64,000 bases of DNA from Leminorella grimontii ATCC 33999 = DSM 5078 (GCF_000439085.1 NZ_AUUA01000003.1:124001-188000), one strand, 5' to 3'; shown: positions 45,754 through 54,556, numbered from the stretch's first letter. The notes: a model not told the origin generated them from the sequence alone. Numbers and translations are program-made.

Positions 45754-46470
45754 ATGCTTAGAGCAATGATTGTTGACGACGAGCAGCCGGCTCGGGAAGA
45801 GCTGGCCGAACTGCTTGCCGATGTTGAAAACCTGACCGTCGTCGGCGAATGCAGCAACGCGCTGGAAGCCATTGCGGCCATTCATCGCCTGCAGCCTGAC
45901 GTGGTTTTTCTCGATATACAGATGCCCAGAATAAGCGGGCTCGAAATGACAGCCATGCTCGATCCGGCCACCATGCCGCACATCGTATTCACCACCGCCT
46001 ATGACGAATACGCGGTAAAGGCGTTTGAGCAGCACGCCTTTGACTACCTGCTAAAGCCGGTCGACGGCCAGCGCCTGCTCAAGACCATCGAACGTCTGAG
46101 AGGGGCTAGGTCCGTCAATAGAAACGTCCACCTGATTGCGGACAACGCGCTGAAGCACATTCCCTGCTACGGCCACAACCGCATTTTTCTCCTGAGGCTG
46201 GACGACGTCGAATACCTAAGCAGCGAGCTGAGCGGCGTTCGCGTCATCGGTACAGAGCAAAGCGGATATACTCAGCTTACGCTGAAAATTTTAGAAGAAA
46301 AAACGCCGTTTACCCGCTGCCACCGGCAGTACCTGTTAAATCTGGACCACATCGGCGAAATCCAGCTGTTGGATAACGGCAGCGCGGAGGCGGTAACCCG
46401 CTCGGGCAAACGCATCCCCGTCAGCCGCCGCTATCTGAAACCGCTGAAAGAACAACTGGGCATTGCATAA
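45754..46470 (+). CDS. btsR: LytTR-family response regulator BtsR (YehT)
   Basis: A 238-residue two-component response regulator. The receiver domain (about 1-120) has the acidic pair DDE near residue 9, the phosphoacceptor Asp54 in VVFLDIQMP, and a conserved Lys in LLKPVDGQ. The C-terminal LytTR DNA-binding domain (about 140-238) includes [15 protein letters not shown] and [19 protein letters not shown]. In E. coli BtsR works with the histidine kinase BtsS and controls the pyruvate transporter BtsT. No kinase gene is adjacent here, so it is an orphan by position. It starts behind GGAGGG and is divergent from aroF. Confidence 0.93.
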   Translation: MLRAMIVDDEQPAREELAELLADVENLTVVGECSNALEAIAAIHRLQPDVVFLDIQMPRISGLEMTAMLDPATMPHIVFTTAYDEYAVKAFEQHAFDYLLKPVDGQRLLKTIERLRGARSVNRNVHLIADNALKHIPCYGHNRIFLLRLDDVEYLSSELSGVRVIGTEQSGYTQLTLKILEEKTPFTRCHRQYLLNLDHIGEIQLLDNGSAEAVTRSGKRIPVSRRYLKPLKEQLGIA

Positions 46471-46475
46471 CGGAA

Positions 46476-46856
46476 ATGAATAACAACGTGAAAAATATCA
46501 CCATGCTGCTGTTGGTCGGGCTTCTGACCGGCTGCGGAGCGGCTGCCAGCGAAAGCGTCCCCGCCGACGCGGCAGAAACGACTGAGCGCTCCTCCACCTG
46601 GTTTGACGTCGGCTATAAAGAGGCCGCAGAAGGCAACGGAGTAAAGGACAACGCATCGCTGTCGGAATGGTACGGGGAAGCGGAGATCAACCGCATCGCC
46701 TATCTGGAAGGCTATGCCAAGGGGCAGGCCGAGCTCTGCCAGGAAGATAAAATAACGGCGCTGGCGCGGGAGAAAAAGCCCTTCCCGGCCAGCTGCGACA
46801 GCGTTGATAGCGCCGAGTCTCTTAAACAGATTTGGCAGCTGCGGTCAGAAAACTAA
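46476..46856 (+). CDS. yfiL: DUF2799 lipoprotein (YfiL-like)
   Basis: A 126-residue lipoprotein. The signal ITMLLLVGLLTGCG has lipobox LTGC. The mature DUF2799 part is STWFDVGYKEAAEGNGVKD, YLEGYAKGQAELCQ and FPASCDSVDSAESLKQIWQ, with two Cys that can form a disulfide, as in E. coli YfiL. E. coli yfiL is also near aroF. It begins five bases after btsR and is probably cotranscribed with it. Function unknown. Confidence 0.82.
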   Translation: MNNNVKNITMLLLVGLLTGCGAAASESVPADAAETTERSSTWFDVGYKEAAEGNGVKDNASLSEWYGEAEINRIAYLEGYAKGQAELCQEDKITALAREKKPFPASCDSVDSAESLKQIWQLRSEN

Positions 46857-46865
46857 CCGGGCCGA

Positions 46866-47183
46866 TCACTCGCCCTTAACCTTAGGCTTATCTATCCGGC
46901 TAATACCGCCGTCGTTAAACACCTGGGTGTAGCCCATGTCCAGCAGAGCCTCTTTCGCCAGGCCGGACTGGCGGCCGGAGTTACAGTAGAGATGGACGGT
47001 GTCGCTCTTATCCGGCACCTGAGCGGCGATTTTCTCCGTCAGCTCCTGCAGCGGGATGTTGACCGCGCCCTGAATATGCTCTCTTTGATACTGCTCTGGA
47101 ATGCGCACGTCAATCCAGTGCTCGGCGGCAAAGGCCGAAGCGCTGAAGGCCAGAGCCAGTGCGAATAAACCCTTTTTAAACAT
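46866..47183 (-). CDS. pspE: Periplasmic thiosulfate sulfurtransferase (PspE-like rhodanese)
   Basis: A 105-residue single-domain rhodanese with signal peptide MFKKGLFALALAFSASAFA. The rhodanese start is EHWIDVRIPEQYQREHIQGAVNIP. The catalytic Cys67 lies in LYCNSGRQSGLAK. E. coli PspE is 104 residues and has the same layout, but the phage-shock operon is not here. AGGAAAGAG precedes the ATG. It is convergent with yfiL, nine bases apart. Confidence 0.9.
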   Translation of the reverse strand: MFKKGLFALALAFSASAFAAEHWIDVRIPEQYQREHIQGAVNIPLQELTEKIAAQVPDKSDTVHLYCNSGRQSGLAKEALLDMGYTQVFNDGGISRIDKPKVKGE

Positions 47184-47611
47184 TTACTCTTTCCTGCCTT
47201 GTGAAAAAACGCGTGGGCAAAACTATACGCCCTTGAGTTCGACGGTTCTGCTAGCGGTATCTCATTATTTTCATGCAGTTAGTCATACAGAGCGATTATT
47301 CTCGGCCTTATCGGGCGTTTTTCTTTTCCGCCGCGTTTGCGCATCGGCTGACGAAGAGAGCCCGCCCGCATTAAGCAGGGCGCCACATTTAATTCTCAAG
47401 AGAAAATAAGGGGATATATCACCTGCAAAACCAATAATAACCGTCAATCCTTATTCAAATTTCCTGCCAATGACGCCAAAAAATCCATCATTTAAAATTA
47501 AATCAATTGCCAATGTAAATATTTTCTTTTGGAACTTATTTTTGAGACTCTTCACAGAAAAATCTTTTTTTTCAACAAAAAATAAAAGGCTCTTTAAAAC
47601 GAGGAGACTTT
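47184..47611. other. Intergenic region upstream of the sulfatase gene
   Basis: About 430 bp; the last 200 are very AT-rich. A short open frame from 47101 to 47409 has no support. The sulfatase promoter must lie near 47500-47570, but no clear boxes stand out. Confidence 0.5.
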
Positions 47612-49291
47612 ATGACAATGACATTTAAACGCAGCGTCGCCAGTGCGGCGGTATCAATGGTATTAGCCGGCACAATGATGAATGCATCGGTTAACGCCGC
47701 CGATGACGTCAATCTGAAAGCGACTAAAACCAACGTTGCCTTCTCCGACTTCACGCCGACAGAATATTCCACCAAAGGGAAGCCCAACGTTATCATTCTG
47801 ACGATGGACGATCTGGGATATGGCCAACTGCCCTTCGATCAGGGCTCGTTCGATACAAAATCAATGGAAAACCGCAAGGTCGTTGATACTTACAAGATCG
47901 GTATCGATAAGGCTATCGAAGCGGCCAAGAAGTCAACGCCTACTCTGCTCTCACTGATGGACGAAGGCGTACGCTTTACCAACGGCTACGTGGCTCACGG
48001 CGTGTCGGGCCCATCCCGAGCGGCAATCATGACAGGGCGTTCCCCGGCGCGGTTTGGCGTTTACTCCAACACTGATGCGCAGGACGGCATTCCTCTGACG
48101 GAAAAATTCCTGCCGGAGCTGTTCCAAAACCACGGCTACTATACGGCGGCCATCGGTAAGTGGCACCTGTCGAAAATCAGCAACGTGCCGGTGCCGGAGT
48201 CCAAGCAGACCCGCGACTATCACGATAACTTCACCACCTACTCCGCCGAAGAGTGGCAGCCGCAAAACCGCGGCTTTGACTACTTTATGGGATTCCACGC
48301 GGCGGGCACGGCTTACTACAACTCTCCGTCGCTGTTCCACAACCGCGAGCGAGTAGCGGCCAAAGGCTACATAAGCGACCAACTGACCGATGAGGCCATC
48401 GGCGTCGTCAACCGCGCCAAGTCGCTCGATGAGCCCTTTATGCTCTACCTCGCCTACAACGCGCCGCACCTGCCGAACGATAATCCTGCGCCGGAGCAAT
48501 ATCAAAAGCAGTTCAACACCGGCAGCCCTACCGCAGATAACTTCTACGCGGCTATTTATTCCGTCGATCAGGGCGTGAAGAAGCTGCTCGAGCAGTTGAA
48601 AAAGAACGGGCAGTACGACAATACCATCATTCTGTTCACCTCCGACAACGGTGCGGTCATTGACGGCCCGCTGCCGCTTAACGGCGCGCAAAAGGGCTAC
48701 AAGAGCCAAACCTATCCGGGCGGAACCCACACGCCGATGTTTATGTGGTGGAAAGGCAAGCTGGTAAAAGGCAACTACGACAAGCTGGTGTCCGCCATGG
48801 ACTTCTACCCCACGGTGCTGGACGCAGCCAAAATCGACGCGCCTAAAAACCTCGACGGCGTATCCCTGCTGCCCTATCTGACCAAGGAGAAAAAAGCGGG
48901 TAATCCGCACCAGTACCTGACGTGGGTCACCTCCTACTCGCACTGGTTCGATGAAGAGAACATCCCGTTCTGGGACAACTATCACAAGTACGTACGCAAG
49001 CAGTCCGACGAATATCCTCACAACCCCAACACCGAAGACCTGAGCGAGTTCTCCTATACCGTTCGCAGCAACGAGTACTCGCTGGTCTACACTTACGAGG
49101 GCAATAAGCTGGGGCTGTATAAGCTGACGGATCTTCAGCAGGCCAACAATCTGGCGGACCAAAAGCCTGACGTCGTCAAAGAGATGAAAGGCGTCGTTAA
49201 AGACTTCATTGACGGGAGCCAAAGGCCTCTGAGTAAAGTCAATCAGGCGAAGTTTGACCATATTAAGGCATCGCTCGGCGCCGCCAAGTAG
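47612..49291 (+). CDS. Periplasmic sulfatase (arylsulfatase type, serine-type FGly site)
   Basis: A 559-residue sulfatase with an N-terminal signal (about 1-29, ending VNA-AD). Metal-binding Asp66-Asp67 are in LTMDDLGYG. The formylglycine signature is S-G-P-S-R with Ser132, so the key residue is Ser rather than Cys. Other core motifs are AIGKWHLS, the second metal site FTSDNGA, and YLAYNAPH. Ser-type sulfatases cannot be matured by the oxygen-dependent enzyme and need a radical-SAM maturase, which is the next gene. It desulfates an aryl or carbohydrate sulfate. The closest experimental parallel I know is Klebsiella AtsA. Confidence 0.95.
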   Translation: MTMTFKRSVASAAVSMVLAGTMMNASVNAADDVNLKATKTNVAFSDFTPTEYSTKGKPNVIILTMDDLGYGQLPFDQGSFDTKSMENRKVVDTYKIGIDKAIEAAKKSTPTLLSLMDEGVRFTNGYVAHGVSGPSRAAIMTGRSPARFGVYSNTDAQDGIPLTEKFLPELFQNHGYYTAAIGKWHLSKISNVPVPESKQTRDYHDNFTTYSAEEWQPQNRGFDYFMGFHAAGTAYYNSPSLFHNRERVAAKGYISDQLTDEAIGVVNRAKSLDEPFMLYLAYNAPHLPNDNPAPEQYQKQFNTGSPTADNFYAAIYSVDQGVKKLLEQLKKNGQYDNTIILFTSDNGAVIDGPLPLNGAQKGYKSQTYPGGTHTPMFMWWKGKLVKGNYDKLVSAMDFYPTVLDAAKIDAPKNLDGVSLLPYLTKEKKAGNPHQYLTWVTSYSHWFDEENIPFWDNYHKYVRKQSDEYPHNPNTEDLSEFSYTVRSNEYSLVYTYEGNKLGLYKLTDLQQANNLADQKPDVVKEMKGVVKDFIDGSQRPLSKVNQAKFDHIKASLGAAK

Positions 49292-49340
49292 TTGACTGTT
49301 CGGCAGGGGGAATACTCCTCCTGCCTTTTTGAGGAACGCT

Positions 49341-50513
49341 ATGCACTTCACGATTAAACCTACCAGCTACCAGTGCAACATAAAGTGCGACTACTGCTTC
49401 TATCTGGAAAAAGAGACGGTCTTTAAGCACGAAGGCTGGATGAACGACGAAACGCTGAGCGCTTTTATCAGCCGCTATATTGAGGCCTCGCCGGGTAACG
49501 ACGTCTACTTCACCTGGCAGGGCGGCGAGCCGACCATGGCGGGCATCGACTTTTTTCGTCGAGCGCTGAGCTATCAGGAACGCTTCAAAAAGGGTAAAAC
49601 TATCCACAACGCGCTTCAGACCAACGGGCTGCTGCTTAACGACGAGTGGTGCCGCTTCCTGAAGGATAATCAGTTTCTGGTCGGCATCTCCATCGACGGC
49701 CCGCAGGAAATGCATGACCGCTATCGCCGCACGCGAGCGGGAAAAGGCACGTTTGATAAGGTGATGGCGGCCATCGAACGGCTTAAGCAGCACGGCGTTG
49801 AGTTCAATACGCTGACGGTGGTCAACGCGCACAACGTCCAGCATCCGCTTGAAGTCTACGAGTTTCTAAAAAGCATCGGCAGCCGCCACATGCAGTTTAT
49901 CGAGCTGCTTGAAACGGCCAAGCCCAACGTCTGCTTCGGCTCACTGGAAGAAAAGCACGACGTTATCGCCTTTTCCGTTCCGGCGGCGGCGTACGGTCGC
50001 TTTATGTCGGCGATATTCAAGCAGTGGGTAAAAAACGACGTCGGCGACGTGTTCGTCCGCCAGTTTGAAACCTTCGTCAGCCGCTTTCTCGGCAACGGCC
50101 ACACCAGCTGTATCTTTCAGGAGTCGTGCAAAGACAACATGGTGATCGAGTCCAACGGCGATATTTATGAGTGCGATCACTTCGTTTACGACGGCTATAA
50201 AACCGGGAATATACACCGCGACAGCCTCAAGACCATGAGCAGCGTGACGCTCTCCGCCCAGAAAAAGAAGCTCTCTTTGGAATGCCAGCAGTGCAGCTAT
50301 AGGCCCATCTGTCACGGCGGCTGCCCAAAGCATCGGATCAACAGGGGAACGGACAACCCAATTTCCTACTTCTGCGAAGGCTATAAGATCATGTTCGCCA
50401 CGATGGTGCCCTATCTCAACGCCATGGTGGAGCTGGCAAAAAACGGGATACCGGTTTATCAAATTAGGGAAATTGCCGACAGGATTGACGCCGCCGTAGC
50501 GCAAAGACCCTGA
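49341..50513 (+). CDS. Anaerobic sulfatase-maturating enzyme (radical SAM, SPASM)
   Basis: Oxidises the Ser/Cys of a sulfatase signature to formylglycine without oxygen. The 390 residues carry the radical SAM cluster CNIKCDYC near the N-terminus, the family segment [13 protein letters not shown], and the SPASM-domain Cys motif [19 protein letters not shown] for two auxiliary 4Fe-4S clusters. It starts 49 bp after the sulfatase gene behind GAGGAA, so the two form an operon of enzyme and activator. An in-frame TTG at 49329 is a poorer start. Confidence 0.95.
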   Translation: MHFTIKPTSYQCNIKCDYCFYLEKETVFKHEGWMNDETLSAFISRYIEASPGNDVYFTWQGGEPTMAGIDFFRRALSYQERFKKGKTIHNALQTNGLLLNDEWCRFLKDNQFLVGISIDGPQEMHDRYRRTRAGKGTFDKVMAAIERLKQHGVEFNTLTVVNAHNVQHPLEVYEFLKSIGSRHMQFIELLETAKPNVCFGSLEEKHDVIAFSVPAAAYGRFMSAIFKQWVKNDVGDVFVRQFETFVSRFLGNGHTSCIFQESCKDNMVIESNGDIYECDHFVYDGYKTGNIHRDSLKTMSSVTLSAQKKKLSLECQQCSYRPICHGGCPKHRINRGTDNPISYFCEGYKIMFATMVPYLNAMVELAKNGIPVYQIREIADRIDAAVAQRP

Positions 50514-50539
50514 GCGAAGGCGTTCAGCTCAGGGTTTTA
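50507..50539 (+). terminator. Terminator overlapping the maturase stop codon
   Basis: ACCCTGAGC (50507-50515), loop, GCTCAGGGT (50527-50535), then TTTTAC. The TGA stop (50511-50513) lies within the 5' arm of the stem. Confidence 0.8.
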
Positions 50540-50551
50540 CGCGACCGTAGC

Positions 50552-51874
50552 CTATCCCCGACGCCGATGAAACGCCGGCATCAGCGGCCGATTGTGTTCA
50601 ATCACCTCGTCCAGCGCCTGCTCAAGCGCCTCGCCGCTGGTAATCAGCGGATTGAGCACCAGCGCGCGCCACGCGGTGTGCCGGTCGCCGGTAATGGCCG
50701 CCTCGATAGTCAGCTGCTCAAACGACTTCATCAGTTGGAGAAGCCGCAGCGTGTCCTCCGGGAATGGCGCGACGTTCAGCGGCAGCGGGCCGGAACGGGT
50801 AATCAGCGAGCTGACTTCCACCGCGCAGTCGTCCGGCAGGCCGTTGATAGCGCCGTTATTACGCGTGTTGACGTGCATGATGGTGCGCTTGTCGTTGTAG
50901 ATAGCGTTCATCAGCTCACAGGCCGCTTCGGAGTAGTATTGCCCACCGCGCCCTTCCAGCGCCTTCGGCTTAACCGCAAGGCTTGGGTCGCGATAGAGGT
51001 CGAACAGTTCTTTTTCCAGCTGTTTCACCACTTCGCCGCGCGTACCCTCGCCGCCCGCTTCCGCCTGTTCCTGCTTAAGAATATCCCCCTTCATGTAGTA
51101 GTAGCGCAGGTAGGCGCAGGGGATCATGCCCAACCCTTGCAGCAGGTGCTTCGGCCAGCTGAACGGCGGGATGTTTCTTGGCACCAGCGGATCGCGCCCG
51201 GCGCTGATGTGGGCGATAACGTCGTTAAGGCGGTCTTTGCCCCTGTGCAGGATCTGACGGGCAAAGATAAAGTGGTTTAGCCCGGCGACCTGCATAATGA
51301 AGTCGCTCTCGTTTTCACATTCCAGCAGCTGCGCCACGCCCTTTTGCATAATGACCGGCACGTTGCACAGGCCAACGGTTTTGACACCGCTGTGGCGTAA
51401 AATCGCCTCCGTCACCATGCCCGACGGGTTGGTGAAGTTAAGCAGCCATGCGTCCGGGCAGAGTTGCTCCATCTCGTGGGCAATCTCCAGCGCGATCGGG
51501 ATGGTTCGACAGGCGTTGGCAAAGCCGCCGAGGCCGTTGGTTTCCTGGCCAATCAGGCCGTACTTCAACGAGATGCGCTCGTCGCTGATGCGCGCTTCCA
51601 GGCAGCCTGCGCGGAACTGGGAGCAGACGAAGTCCGCCCCCTCTAGCGCCGCCCGTCGGTCAAGCGTGGCTACCACGTCAATCGACAGCCCCGCTTTGGC
51701 GATCATCCGCCGTGCCAGGCCCATGATAATCTCCAGCTTCTCGCGCCCTTCTTCGATGTCCACCAGCCACAGCGCCCCTACCGGCAGCTCGCCGTGGCGC
51801 TTAAGCAATCCTTCAATCAGCTCCGGCGTATAGCTGGAGCCGCCGCCGATGACGACAATTTTAAGCTTCGACAT
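50552..51874 (-). CDS. 6-phospho-beta-glucosidase, glycoside hydrolase family 4
   Basis: An NAD- and metal-dependent GH4 enzyme of the CelF/LicH type that cleaves 6-phospho-beta-glucosides by an oxidation-elimination route. The 440 residues begin with the NAD motif VVIGGGSSYTPELIEGLL. The metal Cys is in GLCNVPV, the metal His in AGLNHF, and NFTNPSGMVTEA is the substrate loop. Unlike chbF or licH it is not in a PTS operon; no EII genes are nearby, so the phosphorylated sugar must come from a distant transporter. It is divergent from a LysR regulator, its probable controller. Confidence 0.93.
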   Translation of the reverse strand: MSKLKIVVIGGGSSYTPELIEGLLKRHGELPVGALWLVDIEEGREKLEIIMGLARRMIAKAGLSIDVVATLDRRAALEGADFVCSQFRAGCLEARISDERISLKYGLIGQETNGLGGFANACRTIPIALEIAHEMEQLCPDAWLLNFTNPSGMVTEAILRHSGVKTVGLCNVPVIMQKGVAQLLECENESDFIMQVAGLNHFIFARQILHRGKDRLNDVIAHISAGRDPLVPRNIPPFSWPKHLLQGLGMIPCAYLRYYYMKGDILKQEQAEAGGEGTRGEVVKQLEKELFDLYRDPSLAVKPKALEGRGGQYYSEAACELMNAIYNDKRTIMHVNTRNNGAINGLPDDCAVEVSSLITRSGPLPLNVAPFPEDTLRLLQLMKSFEQLTIEAAITGDRHTAWRALVLNPLITSGEALEQALDEVIEHNRPLMPAFHRRRG

Positions 51875-51948
51875 GGTTCACCCCTCATGAATTGATATAT
51901 AACTATTAAAAAGGCGATGAAATGCGCGAACAAACGAAAAAAATCGGC

Positions 51949-51975
51949 TTATGCATTAACCTGATTAATGCATAA
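51949..51975. promoter_or_regulatory. 27-bp perfect inverted repeat, LysR operator candidate
   Basis: TTATGCATTAA (51949-51959), CCTGA, TTAATGCATAA (51965-51975): perfect 11-base arms. The inner part ATTAACCTGATTAAT fits the T-N11-A rule for LysR-type sites. It ends 14 bp before the regulator's ATG and 75 bp from the GH4 start. Confidence 0.8.
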
Positions 51976-51989
51976 CGAAGGGGAAAAAC

Positions 51990-52892
51990 ATGCTGGAACA
52001 ACAGAGCGTCCTGGCGCTTTTGCAAACCTTTGAGGTGACGGCGCGGCACCTGAGCTTTACTCTGGCGGCAAAGGAGCTAAACCTGACGCAGGGGGCCATC
52101 AGCCACCGCATCCACCGGCTGGAAATGCAGATTGGCTTTAGGCTGTTTATCCGCATGACTCGAAGACTAGCGCTGACGGAAGAGGGAAAGCGGCTGCTTG
52201 CCACGCTGAGCCACTCGCTGCGCGCCATCGTCGACGAAATTGAAGATATCCGCGAACAGGACCTGCGCGGCACGCTGCACATCGGCATTGCGCCGACGCT
52301 GGCGCACCTGTGGCTGACGCCTCGCCTGCCCCGCTTTCAGGCCGCCTGGCCGGGGCTGAATCTCCAATTCAAAGTGCGCGCCGGGGCGATGGATTTCAAC
52401 GAAGAGCGCGTCGATTTGGCCCTCTACTACGGCGCGGCGCGCTACCCCGACCTTTATCAGGAAAGGTTGATGGGAGAAAAGCTGCTGCCGGTTTGCTCCC
52501 CCGCCTATCGGCAGCAGCACCGGTTACACTCCGTAGAGAAACTCGCCGACGCCACCTTTATCCACGCACAGGAGTCCACCGACGTGCAGGACCGGTTTGC
52601 CGAATGGCGCCTGTGGTGCAAGGAAACGGGCCGCGACCTCCCCTTTGAAGCGCGATACTACGGCGTCAACAACCATTCCATTGCGGTACAGATGGCGGAA
52701 AGCGGGCTGGGCGTGGTGATGGGGCGGCTGACGCTGATCGAGCCGCTGCTGGCCGCAGGAAGGCTGGTTAGCCTCAGCGACGAGGCCGTTGCGTCGCCGT
52801 TTGGCTACGACCTGATCTGCCCGAAGGAAAACCGCGAGCGCCCTCGTTTTAAGACGTTCAGCCAATGGCTAAAGGGCGAGTGCGGCGGATAA
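51990..52892 (+). CDS. LysR-family transcriptional regulator (DsdC/GcvA-like)
   Basis: A 300-residue LysR regulator. The winged helix at about 5-65 reads FEVTARHLSFTLAAKELNLTQGAISHRIHRLE. The effector domain from about 90 begins LRGTLHIGIAPTLAHLWLTPRLPRF, and the overall pattern is nearest to DsdC/GcvA-type regulators. It is divergent from the GH4 gene with 115 bp between starts that hold a perfect 27-bp inverted repeat. This layout is typical of a LysR protein that represses itself and controls the neighbour. AAGGGG gives a strong ribosome site. Confidence 0.92.
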   Translation: MLEQQSVLALLQTFEVTARHLSFTLAAKELNLTQGAISHRIHRLEMQIGFRLFIRMTRRLALTEEGKRLLATLSHSLRAIVDEIEDIREQDLRGTLHIGIAPTLAHLWLTPRLPRFQAAWPGLNLQFKVRAGAMDFNEERVDLALYYGAARYPDLYQERLMGEKLLPVCSPAYRQQHRLHSVEKLADATFIHAQESTDVQDRFAEWRLWCKETGRDLPFEARYYGVNNHSIAVQMAESGLGVVMGRLTLIEPLLAAGRLVSLSDEAVASPFGYDLICPKENRERPRFKTFSQWLKGECGG

Positions 52893-53013
52893 AATACAAC
52901 GCATGTTCCAAATCTGCGCTCCGCGACACGGTCTTCTCCGCCGCTTGGCGATATAATCCTTAAATAAATATAAAAAGCTCTCCAACCGGTTGAAAAATAG
53001 AAAGGATCCAAAT

Positions 53014-53850
53014 ATGAAAGTAGGCGTTATCGGCGCAGGCGCAATGGGCGCAGGCATTGCTCAGGTGTTTGCCGCCGCAGAAGGCTTTTCGGTGGTTCTC
53101 TGCGATATCAAGCAGGAGTTCGCAGAGAAAGGGAAAAACGGCATTATCGCCGCGCTCGGCAGACTGGTGGAAAAAGGCAAGATGGAGCCAGAAAAGGCCA
53201 AGGCGATCGCGGCCAATATTACCCCGGGCCTGACGGACGCCGTCGCCGACTGCGACCTCATCATCGAGGCGGTAGTCGAGAAGATCGAGATCAAGCGCCA
53301 GCTCTTTAATAGCCTGATGAAAACCTGCCGGCCCGACGCAATCTTCGCCTCCAACACATCTTCGCTGTCCATTACCGAACTCAGCGCCGGGCTGGACCGC
53401 CAGGTCATCGGCCTGCACTTTTTCAACCCCGCGCCGGTGATGGCGCTGGTGGAAATCGTCGTTGGTCTAGGCACTACCGACGAAACGGTAGCCAAAATGC
53501 AGGAACTGGTGACAAAAGTCGGCAAAGTGGCGGTTATCTCCAAGGACGCCCCCGGTTTTATCGTTAACCGGGTGCTGATCCCGATGGTGAACGAGGCCAT
53601 CGGCATCTACGCTGACGGCACCGCCAGCGCGGAAGACATCGATACCGCCATGAAGCTTGGCGCTAACCACCCCATGGGCCCGCTGGCGCTGGGCGACCTT
53701 ATAGGGCTAGACGTCTGCCTCGCCATTATGGAAGTGCTCTACTCAGAAACCGGCGATCCGAAGTATCGGCCGCACGTGCTACTGCGCAAGATGGTCCGCG
53801 GCGGCGCGCTTGGCAAGAAGAGTGGGAAAGGGTTTTATCGTTACGGGTGA
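53014..53850 (+). CDS. hbd: 3-hydroxybutyryl-CoA dehydrogenase, clostridial type
   Basis: An NAD(P)-dependent dehydrogenase that interconverts acetoacetyl-CoA and 3-hydroxybutyryl-CoA. The 278 residues begin with VGVIGAGAMGAGIAQVFAA and contain the catalytic Ser, His and Asn in SNTSSLSITEL, GLHFFNPAPVM and the GANHPMGPLALGDLIGLD segment. The C-terminus GKKSGKGFYRYG is also typical. It is strikingly like Clostridium Hbd and is not the FadB domain. No thiolase, crotonase or butyryl-CoA dehydrogenase gene is adjacent. ATG 53014 with AAAGGA is chosen; 52990 is an in-frame alternative. Confidence 0.93.
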   Translation: MKVGVIGAGAMGAGIAQVFAAAEGFSVVLCDIKQEFAEKGKNGIIAALGRLVEKGKMEPEKAKAIAANITPGLTDAVADCDLIIEAVVEKIEIKRQLFNSLMKTCRPDAIFASNTSSLSITELSAGLDRQVIGLHFFNPAPVMALVEIVVGLGTTDETVAKMQELVTKVGKVAVISKDAPGFIVNRVLIPMVNEAIGIYADGTASAEDIDTAMKLGANHPMGPLALGDLIGLDVCLAIMEVLYSETGDPKYRPHVLLRKMVRGGALGKKSGKGFYRYG

Positions 53851-53911
53851 TGGAGGCCGCTGCCGCTGTTCTGGTGGAGGGGCGTTTCACCTCAAAGATT
53901 ACGAGGACGTC

Positions 53912-54130
53912 ATGAAAATACCCAACATTCACGAAGGCAAAGCGGATAAACCACAGATAGAAATTCCTACAGTCAATTCGCCAAAAGCCCATAAGGAAAA
54001 GCGTTTAGGCTTTATGGTGGGAAATATCAGCGTACCTGATGATTTTGACCGGATGGGAGAAGCAGAGATTGAGCGGCTGTTCGGCATTGGTTCCAGCTCA
54101 ACCTCATGTTCTATCGAAGGCAGTAGATAA
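53912..54130 (+). CDS. Small protein resembling an antitoxin C-terminal tail
   Basis: A 72-residue protein with a good GAGGACG site. The segment LGFMVGNISVPDDFDRMGEA (about residues 33-52), followed by EIERLFG, matches the toxin-binding tail found at the C-terminus of many Phd/VapB-type antitoxins. The usual N-terminal DNA-binding domain is absent; instead there is a polar leader (MKIPNIHEGKADKPQIEIPT). No toxin gene follows; a terminator does. It may be a stand-alone anti-toxin or the remains of a module. It is the first gene of the accessory stretch. Confidence 0.6.
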   Translation: MKIPNIHEGKADKPQIEIPTVNSPKAHKEKRLGFMVGNISVPDDFDRMGEAEIERLFGIGSSSTSCSIEGSR

Positions 54131-54154
54131 ATAATATCAGGGCCATTTTCCTAA

Positions 54155-54190
54155 AAAACCGGACTTCTCAATCAAAAAGTCCGGTTTTTA
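54155..54190 (+). terminator. Intrinsic terminator after the small antitoxin-like gene
   Basis: AAACCGGACTT, loop CTCAATCAAA, AAGTCCGGTTT, then TTA. A-rich DNA upstream also lets it act for the convergent gene on the minus strand. Confidence 0.85.
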
Positions 54191-54223
54191 ATTAGCAACG
54201 CAAACAAAGACGCCTGTCAGTGC

Positions 54224-54556
54224 TCACTCATAAAAATAAACATAAAGCGGAGCGTCGTTCTCTAACAGGCACAGCATGTTAAGCGGCTCCCCGAGCTTAT
54301 CTTCCAGCGTCGCGGTCAGCTGCGTGGCGATATGCTGGCTGCCCACCTTCGCGTCATACCTCTCTACGATAATGCTATCGCGCTCTGGCGTCAGCCCCTT
54401 CAGCCGGGTCTGAAACCCTGGGTTGTCTTTAACCGCCTCCAGGCCGTATTTCAAGCATTCGCCCGTCAGCGCCTCTTCAGACGATGCGGCATTCGCCTGA
54501 GCTAACGGAGTCGAAAACAGTAGCGCTAGCAGCGCGGCGTTTAGCCATTTTTGCAT
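54224..54556 (-). CDS. Hypothetical exported protein, 110 residues
   Basis: The signal peptide MQKWLNAALLALLFSTPLAQ ends near ANA-AS. The mature part (about 88 residues) has two Cys, in TGECLKYG and LNMLCLLEN, likely disulfide-bonded, and ends YVYFYE. CGGAG precedes the ATG; an upstream in-frame start at 54607 would bury the signal. No family is recognised and it has no operon partner. Confidence 0.65.
   Translation of the reverse strand: MQKWLNAALLALLFSTPLAQANAASSEEALTGECLKYGLEAVKDNPGFQTRLKGLTPERDSIIVERYDAKVGSQHIATQLTATLEDKLGEPLNMLCLLENDAPLYVYFYE

Noticed and set aside
47951-49351. 466-codon open frame antisense to the sulfatase and maturase genes
   Set aside because: The plus strand encodes a complete sulfatase with all motifs; the antisense reading is rich in Val, Arg and Gly with no domain, a by-product of codon bias.
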